DNA of 64,000 nt, from positions 9,298 to 73,297 of the forward strand of contig DFJW01000113.1 in the NCBI GenBank assembly GCA_002373775.1. The letters are read 5' to 3'. A program made the translations under genes and the position numbers. Below, piece after piece: positions 24,886-32,697 of this stretch (positions within the stretch are counted from its first letter, which is position 1; each line of letters begins with the position of its first letter). This DNA is from Ruminococcus flavefaciens. GTDB taxonomy: Bacteria > Bacillota > Clostridia > Oscillospirales > Ruminococcaceae. The notes below the pieces were generated by a model, which saw nothing but the letters and a program-made list of their open reading frames with translations, had not been told where the DNA came from and ran no database searches.

Positions 24886-24908
24886 CCGTTTTATCCGATA
24901 TAGTTGAC
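24881..24908 (-). promoter_or_regulatory. Probable BirA operator
   Basis: GTCAAC (24881-24886) and GTTGAC (24903-24908) are inverted around 16 bases. This matches the form of Firmicutes BirA sites (GTTAAC-like arms with 14-16 bases between). One arm overlaps the -35 of bioY, fitting repression. Confidence 0.7.
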
Positions 24909-24917
24909 TTAATACAC

Positions 24918-24942
24918 AAAAAAAGAGAGCCTTAGCTCTCTT
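24918..24942 (-). terminator. Terminator of rnpB
   Basis: AAGAGAGC and GCTCTCTT (24923-24930 with 24935-24942), loop of 4, followed on the minus strand by a run of seven T. Confidence 0.92.
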
Positions 24943-24944
24943 GA

Positions 24945-25288
24945 AATGACCAGACCGATAAGCCGGGTTCTGTCGTGTGCGGTAATTTATCTACGCCTTC
25001 CGTCGCCGGAAGGCTGGAGCCGTCATTACTGTACGTCCGCCGAGCAGACGTTATGACGCACAGTACCAATAGACGTTGCATCGGATAGGGTTTACATGGC
25101 AGCATGGTCTCCCATGCTCCGGTGAGCTCTTGCCTCGCCTTTCCACCCTTACCGCTTTCGCGGCGGTATATCTCTGTTGCACTTGCCCTAAGGTCGCCCT
25201 CGGCTGCCGTTAGCAGCTACCCTGCTCTGTGATGCCCGGACTTTCCTCGTAAACTTTAACGTTTCCGCTACCGCATAGTCTGCTCACT
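24945..25288 (-). ncRNA. rnpB: RNase P RNA, bacterial type A
   Basis: This is the catalytic RNA that matures tRNA 5' ends. On the minus strand it holds the conserved GAGGAAAGTCCGGGC block near the 5' end, GGTAAGGGTGGAAAGG in the middle, AGGGCGACC earlier, and the invariant AGAACCCGGCTTATC-type 3' block. The ends pair as P1 (GTGAGCAGAC with GTCTGGTCAT, one mismatch). Length is about 344 bases. Consensus promoter and terminator flank it. The ends are estimates within a few bases. Confidence 0.95.
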
Positions 25289-25293
25289 TTGCT

Positions 25294-25322
25294 ATTGTAC
25301 CATTTTTTTCTGCGATTGTCAA
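25294..25322 (-). promoter_or_regulatory. Consensus promoter of rnpB
   Basis: On the minus strand TTGACA (25317-25322), 17-base spacer, TACAAT (25294-25299). It places the start close to the first P1 base. Confidence 0.9.
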
Positions 25323-25330
25323 GTGCGTAA

Positions 25331-25435
25331 TTACTGCGTAAGCCAGAACAAATCATATATCTGATAGTCCTTCGGATCCCTCAGGTATACTGCTACGGTC
25401 AGATTGTAGCGTTCTCCTTTGAATACTCGCTCGCT
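25331..25435 (-). pseudogene. Short coding-like remnant upstream of rnpB
   Basis: A 34-codon stretch without start reads like real protein (segments KGERYNLTVAVYL and RDPKDYQIYDLFW) and ends in TAA, with an in-frame stop just before it. Composition and codon pattern suggest the tail of a lost gene. I do not recognise the family. Chance is possible at this length. Confidence 0.35.
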
Positions 25436-25456
25436 TTATGCAACAGTAGACACATA

Positions 25457-26908
25457 TCATTTCCTATACCCCAGCAAAGCCTCAAGGCTGCGGACATCCT
25501 CTGTGGCTAAAGCTTTCACACGGCAGCAGCGGCTGTCCTCGCCTTCGAACCATATCCCGACTGTACAGCGTCCTCCTATCTTCTGGAAGACCGTCTGCAT
25601 CAGTTCGAATTTTACTATTTTTTTCCTTTCAGCCACGATAGTATGGAAGCCGTTCAGCCAGCAGTATCTGAGCATTATTTTATCATCATACAATGAGATG
25701 CCGCTTGTAAAGAACGCAGCCGTCTTGACTGCTATCATCCATACAGAAGGTATCTCAAACATCACAGCAGCAAACAGTGTGAGGTCAGACAGTTCAGGCA
25801 AAAGCCGACTGACTGCAAAATGCAGCGGCATAAGTGATGCAGCAATTATCACCGACATCCACACATACTGCCAGAATCCCGTCCATTTCGGGCGGAATTC
25901 GTTCCTGATACCGCTGAATACTCCTATTGCTTCCAGTTCGCTGCCCATATCCTTCTCACGTCTGACAGGCAGCAGAACCGGCTGGCTGCGGCGTTCATAT
26001 CCGTAACCCGCACAGCTTATATGGACAGCCACCGCGCCTGCAAGCTTCATTATGAGATTCTGCCTCAGATCTGTATAATTTATATGTGACGATGTTATCC
26101 TGTGTTCGCGGTGATTTACAGCACCGTATGATGTGATAAGGCATTTATCATCACAGGTCACGCTGAATCTGGCGTATCTCAGCAGATTGACAATGAACGA
26201 TATCAGCCACATCCCCACGAAAGCTGCTCCTACACCAACTGCCGCATCCGGGATCTTCAGCAGAAGTCTGTCGGTAAATCTCGAAGTCTGCTCAGCTATA
26301 CGGCTGAAATATGCGCCGATGATATTCCGTGCGATGTCTCCGCCCTTGTAGAAGAAGAGTCCCATATATACCGCGCCGGAAAGTCCGCTTGAAAAGAAAA
26401 ACGAGAACATGATCACAGACAAGGCAGTGGGACGCGGTATACCGCTGAGCTTGCTGTTCTCATCCACATCAGGCGCTTTTTCCATTATCCTGCGGCACAG
26501 ATTATCGCTTATCATCACTTTCATGTCAGCCGTTCTGAGGAATCCGCCGCTGGTATCACATCTCAGGTAAACGGCATTGAACGGAGCAAGATAAAACGGC
26601 TGCATTACAGATGTGCTGCTGATACGCGAAAACGGTATTTCCTTTCTGACACGGAATATGATGCCGTCCATGTGAATAACGGAACTGCCTGTCACAGCGA
26701 TGCGTGAAAAATACCACCTCACAAAGCCAAATACTACGATAAGTCCGAGTATGAGTATATCGAACCATGCACCTTTTATCCAGTGATAGAACCAGTCCGG
26801 ACTAAGCCTTATATGCCTTATTCCTCGGATGAGAGGGAATATCAGCAGCCATATGTTCTTGACTGAGTACCGCAGTATCCTTGCAGGATGCTCATGATAC
26901 AGTGTCAT
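25457..26908 (-). CDS. YdbT-like membrane protein with bacterial PH domains
   Basis: 483 residues. Several hydrophobic segments (about 22-42, 48-65, 180-205, 225-245, 350-395) alternate with soluble bPH2 domains, seen as repeats of the pattern FSRISSTSVMQPFYLAPFNAVYL and later INYTDLRQNLIMKL. It pairs with the shorter YdbS-like gene upstream, overlapping by 4 bases, the standard arrangement of this family in Firmicutes. In Bacillus, YdbS/YdbT are linked to resistance against bacteriocins such as amylocyclicin. That role has not been shown here. Confidence 0.85.
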   Translation of the reverse strand: MTLYHEHPARILRYSVKNIWLLIFPLIRGIRHIRLSPDWFYHWIKGAWFDILILGLIVVFGFVRWYFSRIAVTGSSVIHMDGIIFRVRKEIPFSRISSTSVMQPFYLAPFNAVYLRCDTSGGFLRTADMKVMISDNLCRRIMEKAPDVDENSKLSGIPRPTALSVIMFSFFFSSGLSGAVYMGLFFYKGGDIARNIIGAYFSRIAEQTSRFTDRLLLKIPDAAVGVGAAFVGMWLISFIVNLLRYARFSVTCDDKCLITSYGAVNHREHRITSSHINYTDLRQNLIMKLAGAVAVHISCAGYGYERRSQPVLLPVRREKDMGSELEAIGVFSGIRNEFRPKWTGFWQYVWMSVIIAASLMPLHFAVSRLLPELSDLTLFAAVMFEIPSVWMIAVKTAAFFTSGISLYDDKIMLRYCWLNGFHTIVAERKKIVKFELMQTVFQKIGGRCTVGIWFEGEDSRCCRVKALATEDVRSLEALLGYRK

Positions 26909-27345
26909 AATTCCTCCCTGCTTACGCTTCCGGTCAGTGCAAGTATCTCCTGCACGTCACTGCGTCTGAGAAACGATAGTCTCAGTCTTCCACCGTACAC
27001 GAAGAATACAATGAAATTCATTCCTGTATGTTCGGAAAAAGGCGTATCTATCACCGTCGTATACTGTATGGAAGAATGAAGTATGGAGCAATGTGTCTTT
27101 ATAAACACACCGCTTTTCCTTATAACTTCAGAACCGGTCACTATATACCTTATGGAGGCAAAATACAGCGGCAGGTAGACGAAAGACAGTATGAGTGCAC
27201 AAAAAGCTATGACACCTGTCACTATAAAAACAGCGATATCAGTGGAAATGAGCAGTTTTACCGCAGTTACCAGCAGGATCGCTGTGATAAGGAATACAAT
27301 ACGGAGCGTAGTCAGCGCTCCCTTATCCGGAAGATAGTGCCGCAT
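26905..27345 (-). CDS. YdbS-like membrane protein with bacterial PH domain
   Basis: 146 residues. Two N-terminal hydrophobic helices (about 15-60), then one bPH2 domain with the family stretch HSSIQYTTVIDTPFSEHTGMN. First gene of a two-gene unit with the YdbT-like protein; the stop codon overlaps the next ATG. GAAAGGAG precedes the start. Likely forms a membrane complex with its partner. Confidence 0.85.
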   Translation of the reverse strand: MRHYLPDKGALTTLRIVFLITAILLVTAVKLLISTDIAVFIVTGVIAFCALILSFVYLPLYFASIRYIVTGSEVIRKSGVFIKTHCSILHSSIQYTTVIDTPFSEHTGMNFIVFFVYGGRLRLSFLRRSDVQEILALTGSVSREEL

Positions 27346-27381
27346 GTCTTTCTCCTTTCTGCAAAGGTTCTCAATATATTA

Positions 27382-27410
27382 ATAATAACATATAATTCTG
27401 AAAAGAGCAA
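27382..27410 (-). promoter_or_regulatory. Promoter of the ydbS-ydbT pair
   Basis: On the minus strand TTGCTC (27405-27410), 17-base spacer, TATTAT (27382-27387). Confidence 0.7.
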
Positions 27411-27412
27411 TA

Positions 27413-27433
27413 GACGCAGGAAAAAAATGCGTC
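27413..27433 (+). promoter_or_regulatory. Small hairpin upstream of the symporter
   Basis: GACGCA (27413-27418) and TGCGTC (27428-27433) pair around an A-rich loop. A second small repeat TGCTG-CTTA-CAGCA follows near 27444. No known riboswitch fold was recognised. Confidence 0.3.
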
Positions 27434-27506
27434 ATCAGGACTATGCTGCTTACAGCACATGAGAACAATACCGGCAAAATAATACTATATCTAAAAGGGT
27501 GATGAT

Positions 27507-28784
27507 ATGTCAGGAATACTTGAGGGCATCAGCAGCAACATCTGGGGCACCGGCACTGTCCTGCTGCTGATATCCACCGGAATATTATTCACAGTCAGGC
27601 TAAGATTCATACAGTTCCGTACATTTCCCTACTTACTGAAAAAACGGTCAGGCAGCAGTGCCGGCGGTATCTCCCAGAGAAAGACCGTATGTATGGCACT
27701 CGGAGCTGCTATGGGTACAGGGAACATAACAGGTGCTGCGTCAGCTGCTGCAATGGGCGGACCGGGAGCACTGTTCTGGATGTGGGTGTCGGCATTTTTC
27801 GGAATGGCTCTGGTATACGCCGAAAACTCGCTTTCCGCACGCTACAGTTCAGACGAAGCTTCCGGACCTATGGCTTATATCTCTGCCGGTCTCGGCAGCA
27901 GAAAACTCGCTGTTGCCTTCGCTCTGCTGTGCATATGTGCATCTGCCGGAATGGGCGGTATGGTGCAGGTCAGCGCTTTCCTCGAAAGCACCTGCTCTTA
28001 TACCGGGATACATCCTATGCTGCTTGCACTGCCGATATTCCTGCTGATACTCGTTGTGACCAGCGGCGGGGCAAAACGCATCGGTTCAGCAGCTCAGGCA
28101 CTTATCCCGGCAGTCTCAGTTCTTTACGGCATAAGCTGTTTAACTGTCATTGCTGTGAATCACGAACGCCTGCCGGAAGTCATCAGCAGCGTATTCAACG
28201 GCGCTTTCGGCATAAGACCTGCCGGCTGCGGCATCGCCGGATACGGCATTTCAAGAGCTGTCTCCGCAGGGATACGCAGAGGTATCTTCTCGAACGAAGC
28301 TGGTCTCGGTACGTCTCCCATACTTCACAGCGCTGCAAAAAGCAGCGACGCACAGCTTCAGGGGATGTGGAGCATGGCGGAGGTGTTTTTCGATACGATA
28401 ATATGCTGCACGCTCTCATTTCTCACAGTTCTCTGCGGTTCTGAGGATATGACCGTGGAAAACGCCTTCCGTTCATCTCTTGGTGCTCCGGGCAGCATCA
28501 TTCTCATGTTCTCTGTGGGAGTGTTTGCATTCTGTACCGTCATCGGTCAGTACTATTGCTGTTCGGCTGCATACAGCTTCATATCCGGGAAACACAGCAG
28601 CCGTTTCCTGAGCGCATTGTTTTCAGCAGCTGCTTCACTTGGGGCTGTCATGGCTGTCAGAACTGTGTGGACTCTTTCAGATATATTCAACGGTCTTATG
28701 ATATTCCCTAATCTTGCAGCACTTCTGCTGCTCAGGAAAGAGGTGATGTATAATCCGAAGGATACTGTCAATAATCAGAGATGA
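27507..28784 (+). CDS. Alanine/glycine:cation symporter (AGCS family)
   Basis: 425 residues with about ten membrane helices. Family features: the N-terminal WGTGTVLLLISTGILFTVRL, the binding-site stretch ALGAAMGTGNITGAASAAAMGGPGA, and a later SRAVSAGIRRGIFSNEAGLGT, the AGCS signature. It imports small neutral amino acids with sodium or protons. AAAAGGGTGAT precedes the ATG. The following gene begins with an ATGA overlap or just after, so the two form an operon. Confidence 0.92.
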   Translation: MSGILEGISSNIWGTGTVLLLISTGILFTVRLRFIQFRTFPYLLKKRSGSSAGGISQRKTVCMALGAAMGTGNITGAASAAAMGGPGALFWMWVSAFFGMALVYAENSLSARYSSDEASGPMAYISAGLGSRKLAVAFALLCICASAGMGGMVQVSAFLESTCSYTGIHPMLLALPIFLLILVVTSGGAKRIGSAAQALIPAVSVLYGISCLTVIAVNHERLPEVISSVFNGAFGIRPAGCGIAGYGISRAVSAGIRRGIFSNEAGLGTSPILHSAAKSSDAQLQGMWSMAEVFFDTIICCTLSFLTVLCGSEDMTVENAFRSSLGAPGSIILMFSVGVFAFCTVIGQYYCCSAAYSFISGKHSSRFLSALFSAAASLGAVMAVRTVWTLSDIFNGLMIFPNLAALLLLRKEVMYNPKDTVNNQR

Positions 28785-28807
28785 CTAAATCTACGGGAGA
28801 TAAAAAA

Positions 28808-29896
28808 ATGGACTATATCGGAGAAAACAATGACTTTGTGTTCCGCAGCGGAGGATTTGAAGCACTTCCGGGACGCGGATCCGGTACGGCAGCTGCTGCC
28901 GGTCTCGGAAGGCTTCTTGCAGGCAGATTCAACAGATTCGGAGTCGGATGTGACAGTTTCAGACAGGTACACCTGCTTTACGCCGTATGCTGCGGGATAT
29001 CAGAATGCGGCAAGGACTGCTATGTTTTTGAGAATACGGATATGCCGTCATTCCGTTTCGCCTATCCGCTGCTGTCATGCGACTGTGGGATATACATCGG
29101 AAAAAATGGAGTCAAAGCCGGTCTGTTCGTGCAGAACGGCTCATCAGCCGGCAGCAGTCTGATGCGAAGTCTGCTTTCTGACAAGCCGGCTGCGCCTGCC
29201 GGAAAATGCGGAAGGATAACCTCCGCTTCATCGTTCAGCAGCATCTACATCGGGAACATAGCAGATCAGCTGAGAGATGCTGCTCTTCCGCTGGACGCCG
29301 GCATAAGCTGCGGCAGCCGCTCGGTCCGTTCGTTGTGGGAGAATTTCTTCGAAGACAGAAGCGGAGATCTGGTCTTCCAGATCTCCGACGACGGCAGCCG
29401 TGTGAACGCATATTCCCATTCCCTCGGCTTCATATCCGGAGAAAAGCTCATTCTCGCCTACGCTGCACGCATCGCGGAAAAAGGCGGAACAGTATGGCTG
29501 CCGGATAGTTTCCACTATGCCGCAGAACAGCTCGGATCTCTCGGCGGAAACGTGAAAAGATACGATGAGGACAAAAGAATACCCGCAGAAGCGCGTTCTC
29601 AGCGCTTTCTTACGGATAAACTGTACATGTGCTGCAAACTTATGGCAGACAGAAAAGCCTTTATGGAAATGATAGCTGCTCTTCCCGGAATGGCTGCCGT
29701 CAGCCGTGATATCACACTGAGCAGCTTCAACGGCTTGCCTTACGGGAGATCCGTCTCAGACCGCACAGGCCGCATAATAATGAAACGCAGCGGCAGAGAC
29801 CGTCTGCGTCTCACGGCACAGGCAGCTTCAATGGAAACCGCCTCAGAACTCTGCGGTGCATGGATAGAAAAACTCCGGCGTTCCGCTCAGCCGTAA
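28808..29896 (+). CDS. Degenerate phosphohexomutase-like protein, probably not catalytic
   Basis: 362 residues from the ATG at 28808, which has GGGAG 9 bases upstream. An ATG at 28781 overlaps the symporter stop but has no ribosome site. The pattern follows phosphoglucomutase/phosphomannomutase domain by domain: FRSGGFEALPG where FGTSGIRG is expected, VGCDSFRQVHLLYAV for VGRDTR, then CDCGIYIG where the TASHNP phosphoserine loop should stand, and ISDDGSRVNA for the metal loop DGDADR. Both catalytic features are gone. Coupled to an amino acid symporter, it may bind rather than convert a sugar phosphate, but that is a guess. Confidence 0.6.
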   Translation: MDYIGENNDFVFRSGGFEALPGRGSGTAAAAGLGRLLAGRFNRFGVGCDSFRQVHLLYAVCCGISECGKDCYVFENTDMPSFRFAYPLLSCDCGIYIGKNGVKAGLFVQNGSSAGSSLMRSLLSDKPAAPAGKCGRITSASSFSSIYIGNIADQLRDAALPLDAGISCGSRSVRSLWENFFEDRSGDLVFQISDDGSRVNAYSHSLGFISGEKLILAYAARIAEKGGTVWLPDSFHYAAEQLGSLGGNVKRYDEDKRIPAEARSQRFLTDKLYMCCKLMADRKAFMEMIAALPGMAAVSRDITLSSFNGLPYGRSVSDRTGRIIMKRSGRDRLRLTAQAASMETASELCGAWIEKLRRSAQP

Positions 29897-30462
29897 ATGT
29901 CTTTGAGATCATCGGCAGATATGGATATGAACTTCCAGCCGTCATCCTCTACACGGACCGCGCAGGCTGTACGCTTCTTTTCCTCAGAGCCGGCATCGCC
30001 TTCGCAGAGCTGCGTCCACTCAAATACGACTCCGTCTTCTATCTTAATATTTTCCGCGCTTACTCCGTACTCTTCTGCAAGGGATGAGAAATAATTCAGT
30101 GCAGCAGCAGTCTCGGAAGCATCAAGCTGCTTTACTGATGATATATCTACGAACTTGGTCACCGCGTTCTCTCCGTAACCGGCTTCGAGATTGTCTCTGA
30201 CCAGACCGAGCTTGTCACCGGCAAGCTCCACAAGCTCATCATACCTGTCCGAAGAACGTATCTCATCCAGTATCTTTTCAGGATATATGACCGAGAGATA
30301 GTCGTCCGCATCTCCTGAATCCACTGCTTCATTATACGCGGAAAGCACATCTTCATATCCGTTCCCGCTTTTTCCTGCATCAGATGACACGGCTCCTGTC
30401 TCGCCGCAGCCTGACAGAGCAGCTGTCAATAAGCACAGCAAAGCTCCAGTGATCCTCTTCAT
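29887..30462 (-). CDS. Small lipoprotein of unknown function
   Basis: 191 residues. Signal peptide with lipobox ALSGC (lipidated Cys19), a Ser/Gly-rich spacer, then a mostly acidic alpha/beta domain (YEDVLSAYNEAV at its start, DGWKFISISADDL at its end), the outline of many surface DUF4878-like or NTF2-like lipoproteins of clostridia. No catalytic motif is visible. Its end overlaps the converging phosphohexomutase-like gene by 10 bases. GGAGG lies 7 bases before the ATG. Confidence 0.75.
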   Translation of the reverse strand: MKRITGALLCLLTAALSGCGETGAVSSDAGKSGNGYEDVLSAYNEAVDSGDADDYLSVIYPEKILDEIRSSDRYDELVELAGDKLGLVRDNLEAGYGENAVTKFVDISSVKQLDASETAAALNYFSSLAEEYGVSAENIKIEDGVVFEWTQLCEGDAGSEEKKRTACAVRVEDDGWKFISISADDLKDIYG

Positions 30463-30494
30463 ACCTTACCTCCGTCAAATTCTTTATTCACCTG

Positions 30495-30523
30495 ATTATA
30501 CCATTTTTCACGCTGACTGTCAA
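30495..30523 (-). promoter_or_regulatory. Consensus promoter of the lipoprotein gene
   Basis: On the minus strand TTGACA (30518-30523), 17-base spacer, TATAAT (30495-30500). Confidence 0.85.
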
Positions 30524-30576
30524 CGGTAAGGCTGTTTCCGGTGCCTGATTAATTCATTTATAATACTGCCTCCCTA

Positions 30577-30605
30577 TTGACAGCGGAGGTATTTTTTAGT
30601 ATAAT
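30577..30605 (+). promoter_or_regulatory. Consensus promoter of the rnj-gdpP-rplI-dnaB-tilS-ftsH block
   Basis: TTGACA (30577-30582), 17-base spacer, TATAAT (30600-30605). Transcription would start near 30612. The leader to the GTG at 30824 is about 210 bases and holds no recognised riboswitch. Confidence 0.85.
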
Positions 30606-30823
30606 TATATTTGTATAGCTATGCTTATCAGTTAAGCTCAAAGACTTTATTGGCAAATGCCATTAAATATATCATCCTCCGGAATCATAACAACGTTTTT
30701 TATACGATACGGTACACAGCTCCATATATTACGGATGCTGCCGGAGTCTATATCCATATCCATCCGGAAGTGCTCACGCTCGTGAAAGAGCGCTTCCCTT
30801 CCCAAAGAAAGAGAGGTCACATA

Positions 30824-32659
30824 GTGAACGAAAAAGACAATACCAAAAAGACAGCAAGATCTGCTCCGAGAAAATACTACAAAAAGAAATCTGCTCCGGA
30901 AGATGCAGCTGCAAAAAACAGCTCAGCGGAGAAAAAAGTAACGGCTGCCAAAAAAGATGCCGCCCCTAAAAGCCGCTCAAGGTCTGCTAAGGAAGTAAAG
31001 AAAACTCCCGTGAAGATCATCCCTCTCGGCGGTCTTAATGAGATAGGCAAGAACATGACTGTATTCGAATGCTCAAATGACATGTTCATCCTCGACTGCG
31101 GTCTTGCATTCCCTGATGCCGATATGCCCGGTGTCGATATAGTTATCCCGGATTTCACTTATGTTGAACGCAACCGTGAAAAGCTCCGCGGCATCGTCAT
31201 AACTCACGGACATGAAGACCACATCGGCGGTCTCGCCTACTTCCTCAAGAAGATAAATGTACCTGTATACGCCACAAGACTCACTATCGGGCTCATAGAA
31301 GGCAAGCTCAAGGAACAGGGACTCCTCGGAAAGGTGTCACTCAATATCGTAGAGCCGAAGAAAACAGTGAAAATGGGCTGCATGGCTGTTGAATTCATCA
31401 AGGTGAACCATTCGATCCCCGACTCTGTAGGTATGGCTATACACACCCCTGCCGGAGTTATAGTACACACCGGTGACTTCAAGGTAGATTACTCACCTAT
31501 CGACGGCAAGATAATCGACCTCGCACGTTTCGGTGAGCTCGGCAGCAAGGGCGTTCTCGCCCTCATGGCTGACTCAACTAATGCCGAGCGTCCCGGTTAC
31601 ACCCATTCCGAAAGAACTGTGGGAGAATCTTTCGACAAGCTCTTCAAGAAAGGTGAGGGCAAGCGTATCATAATCGCTACCTTCTCTTCAAATATCCACC
31701 GTGTACAGCAGATAATCAACTGTGCAGTGCGCTACGGAAGAAAGGTCGCAGTATTCGGCAGAAGCATGATAAATGTTATAAATACTGCCATTGAACTCGG
31801 ATACCTCGATGTGCCGGACGGCATAATAATAGACATAGAAATGATGAACCGCTATGAGAGCGAACGCATCGTCCTCATAACTACCGGAAGTCAGGGAGAA
31901 CCTATGTCCGCTCTCACAAGGATGGCTATGAATGACCATAAGAAGGTCAATATCACTCCCATGGACTTCATCATCATCTCAGCTACCCCTATCCCCGGAA
32001 ACGAAAAATTCGTTACAAGAGTTGTAAACGAACTGATGAAATCCGGCGCTGAGGTAGTGTACGAAGCTATGTATGAAGTACATGTTTCCGGTCACGCTTG
32101 CCAGGAAGAGCTGAAACTCATGCTCGCACTGACAAAGCCGAAATTCTTCATACCTGTCCACGGTGAATACAAGCACCTGAAAAAGCATGCAGGCCTTGCT
32201 TTCCAGATGGGTATCCCGGAGGAAAATGTCATCATCGCTGAAATAGGAAACGTCATCGAGACTGACGGCAGCAAAATGAGCATAGTTTCACAGGTGCCTG
32301 CCGGAAGAGTCCTCGTGGACGGTCTCGGCGTCGGCGATGTAGGTTCGATCGTTCTCCGCGACAGAAAGCATCTCGCTCAGGACGGACTTATCATTATCGT
32401 TATCGGCATCGAAAAAGCTTCAAACGAGATAGTTGCCGGTCCTGATATCATCTCAAGAGGATTCGTCTATGTAAGAGAATCCGAAGAACTCATGGACGAG
32501 GCAAAGATGCTGCTTACCGATACCCTCGGTTCATGCTCAGCTGCTGAACTGAGAGAATGGAACACTCTCAAAGGCAAGATGCGCGATGCCCTCTCCGATT
32601 ATATCTACCAGAAAACTAAGCGCAGCCCGATGATACTGCCTATCATCATGGAGACCTGA
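30824..32659 (+). CDS. rnj: Ribonuclease J
   Basis: 611 residues from the GTG at 30824, behind AGAGAGG. The frame is open back to a TTG at 30611, but that codon lies at the transcription start, so the longer form cannot be right. RNase J is a beta-CASP metallo-beta-lactamase with 5' exonuclease and endonuclease activity in mRNA turnover. Motifs: LGGLNEIGKNM, metal site H128-GHED-H133, HTGDFKVD, and later SGHACQEELK and VHGEYKHL. A Lys/Ala-rich N-terminal extension (about 60 residues) precedes the fold and may bind RNA. First gene of the housekeeping operon. Confidence 0.93.
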   Translation: MNEKDNTKKTARSAPRKYYKKKSAPEDAAAKNSSAEKKVTAAKKDAAPKSRSRSAKEVKKTPVKIIPLGGLNEIGKNMTVFECSNDMFILDCGLAFPDADMPGVDIVIPDFTYVERNREKLRGIVITHGHEDHIGGLAYFLKKINVPVYATRLTIGLIEGKLKEQGLLGKVSLNIVEPKKTVKMGCMAVEFIKVNHSIPDSVGMAIHTPAGVIVHTGDFKVDYSPIDGKIIDLARFGELGSKGVLALMADSTNAERPGYTHSERTVGESFDKLFKKGEGKRIIIATFSSNIHRVQQIINCAVRYGRKVAVFGRSMINVINTAIELGYLDVPDGIIIDIEMMNRYESERIVLITTGSQGEPMSALTRMAMNDHKKVNITPMDFIIISATPIPGNEKFVTRVVNELMKSGAEVVYEAMYEVHVSGHACQEELKLMLALTKPKFFIPVHGEYKHLKKHAGLAFQMGIPEENVIIAEIGNVIETDGSKMSIVSQVPAGRVLVDGLGVGDVGSIVLRDRKHLAQDGLIIIVIGIEKASNEIVAGPDIISRGFVYVRESEELMDEAKMLLTDTLGSCSAAELREWNTLKGKMRDALSDYIYQKTKRSPMILPIIMET

Positions 32660-32697
32660 AACGTTTACGCTGATATATCCGGAAAGGAGATGCAAAA

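Noticed and set aside
27434-27506. Glycine riboswitch before the AGCS symporter
   Set aside because: The leader is short and the conserved glycine-aptamer blocks are absent.
30611-30823. In-frame N-terminal extension of RNase J from a TTG
   Set aside because: The TTG lies at the transcription start predicted from a consensus promoter at 30577-30605 and has no ribosome site; the GTG at 30824 does.
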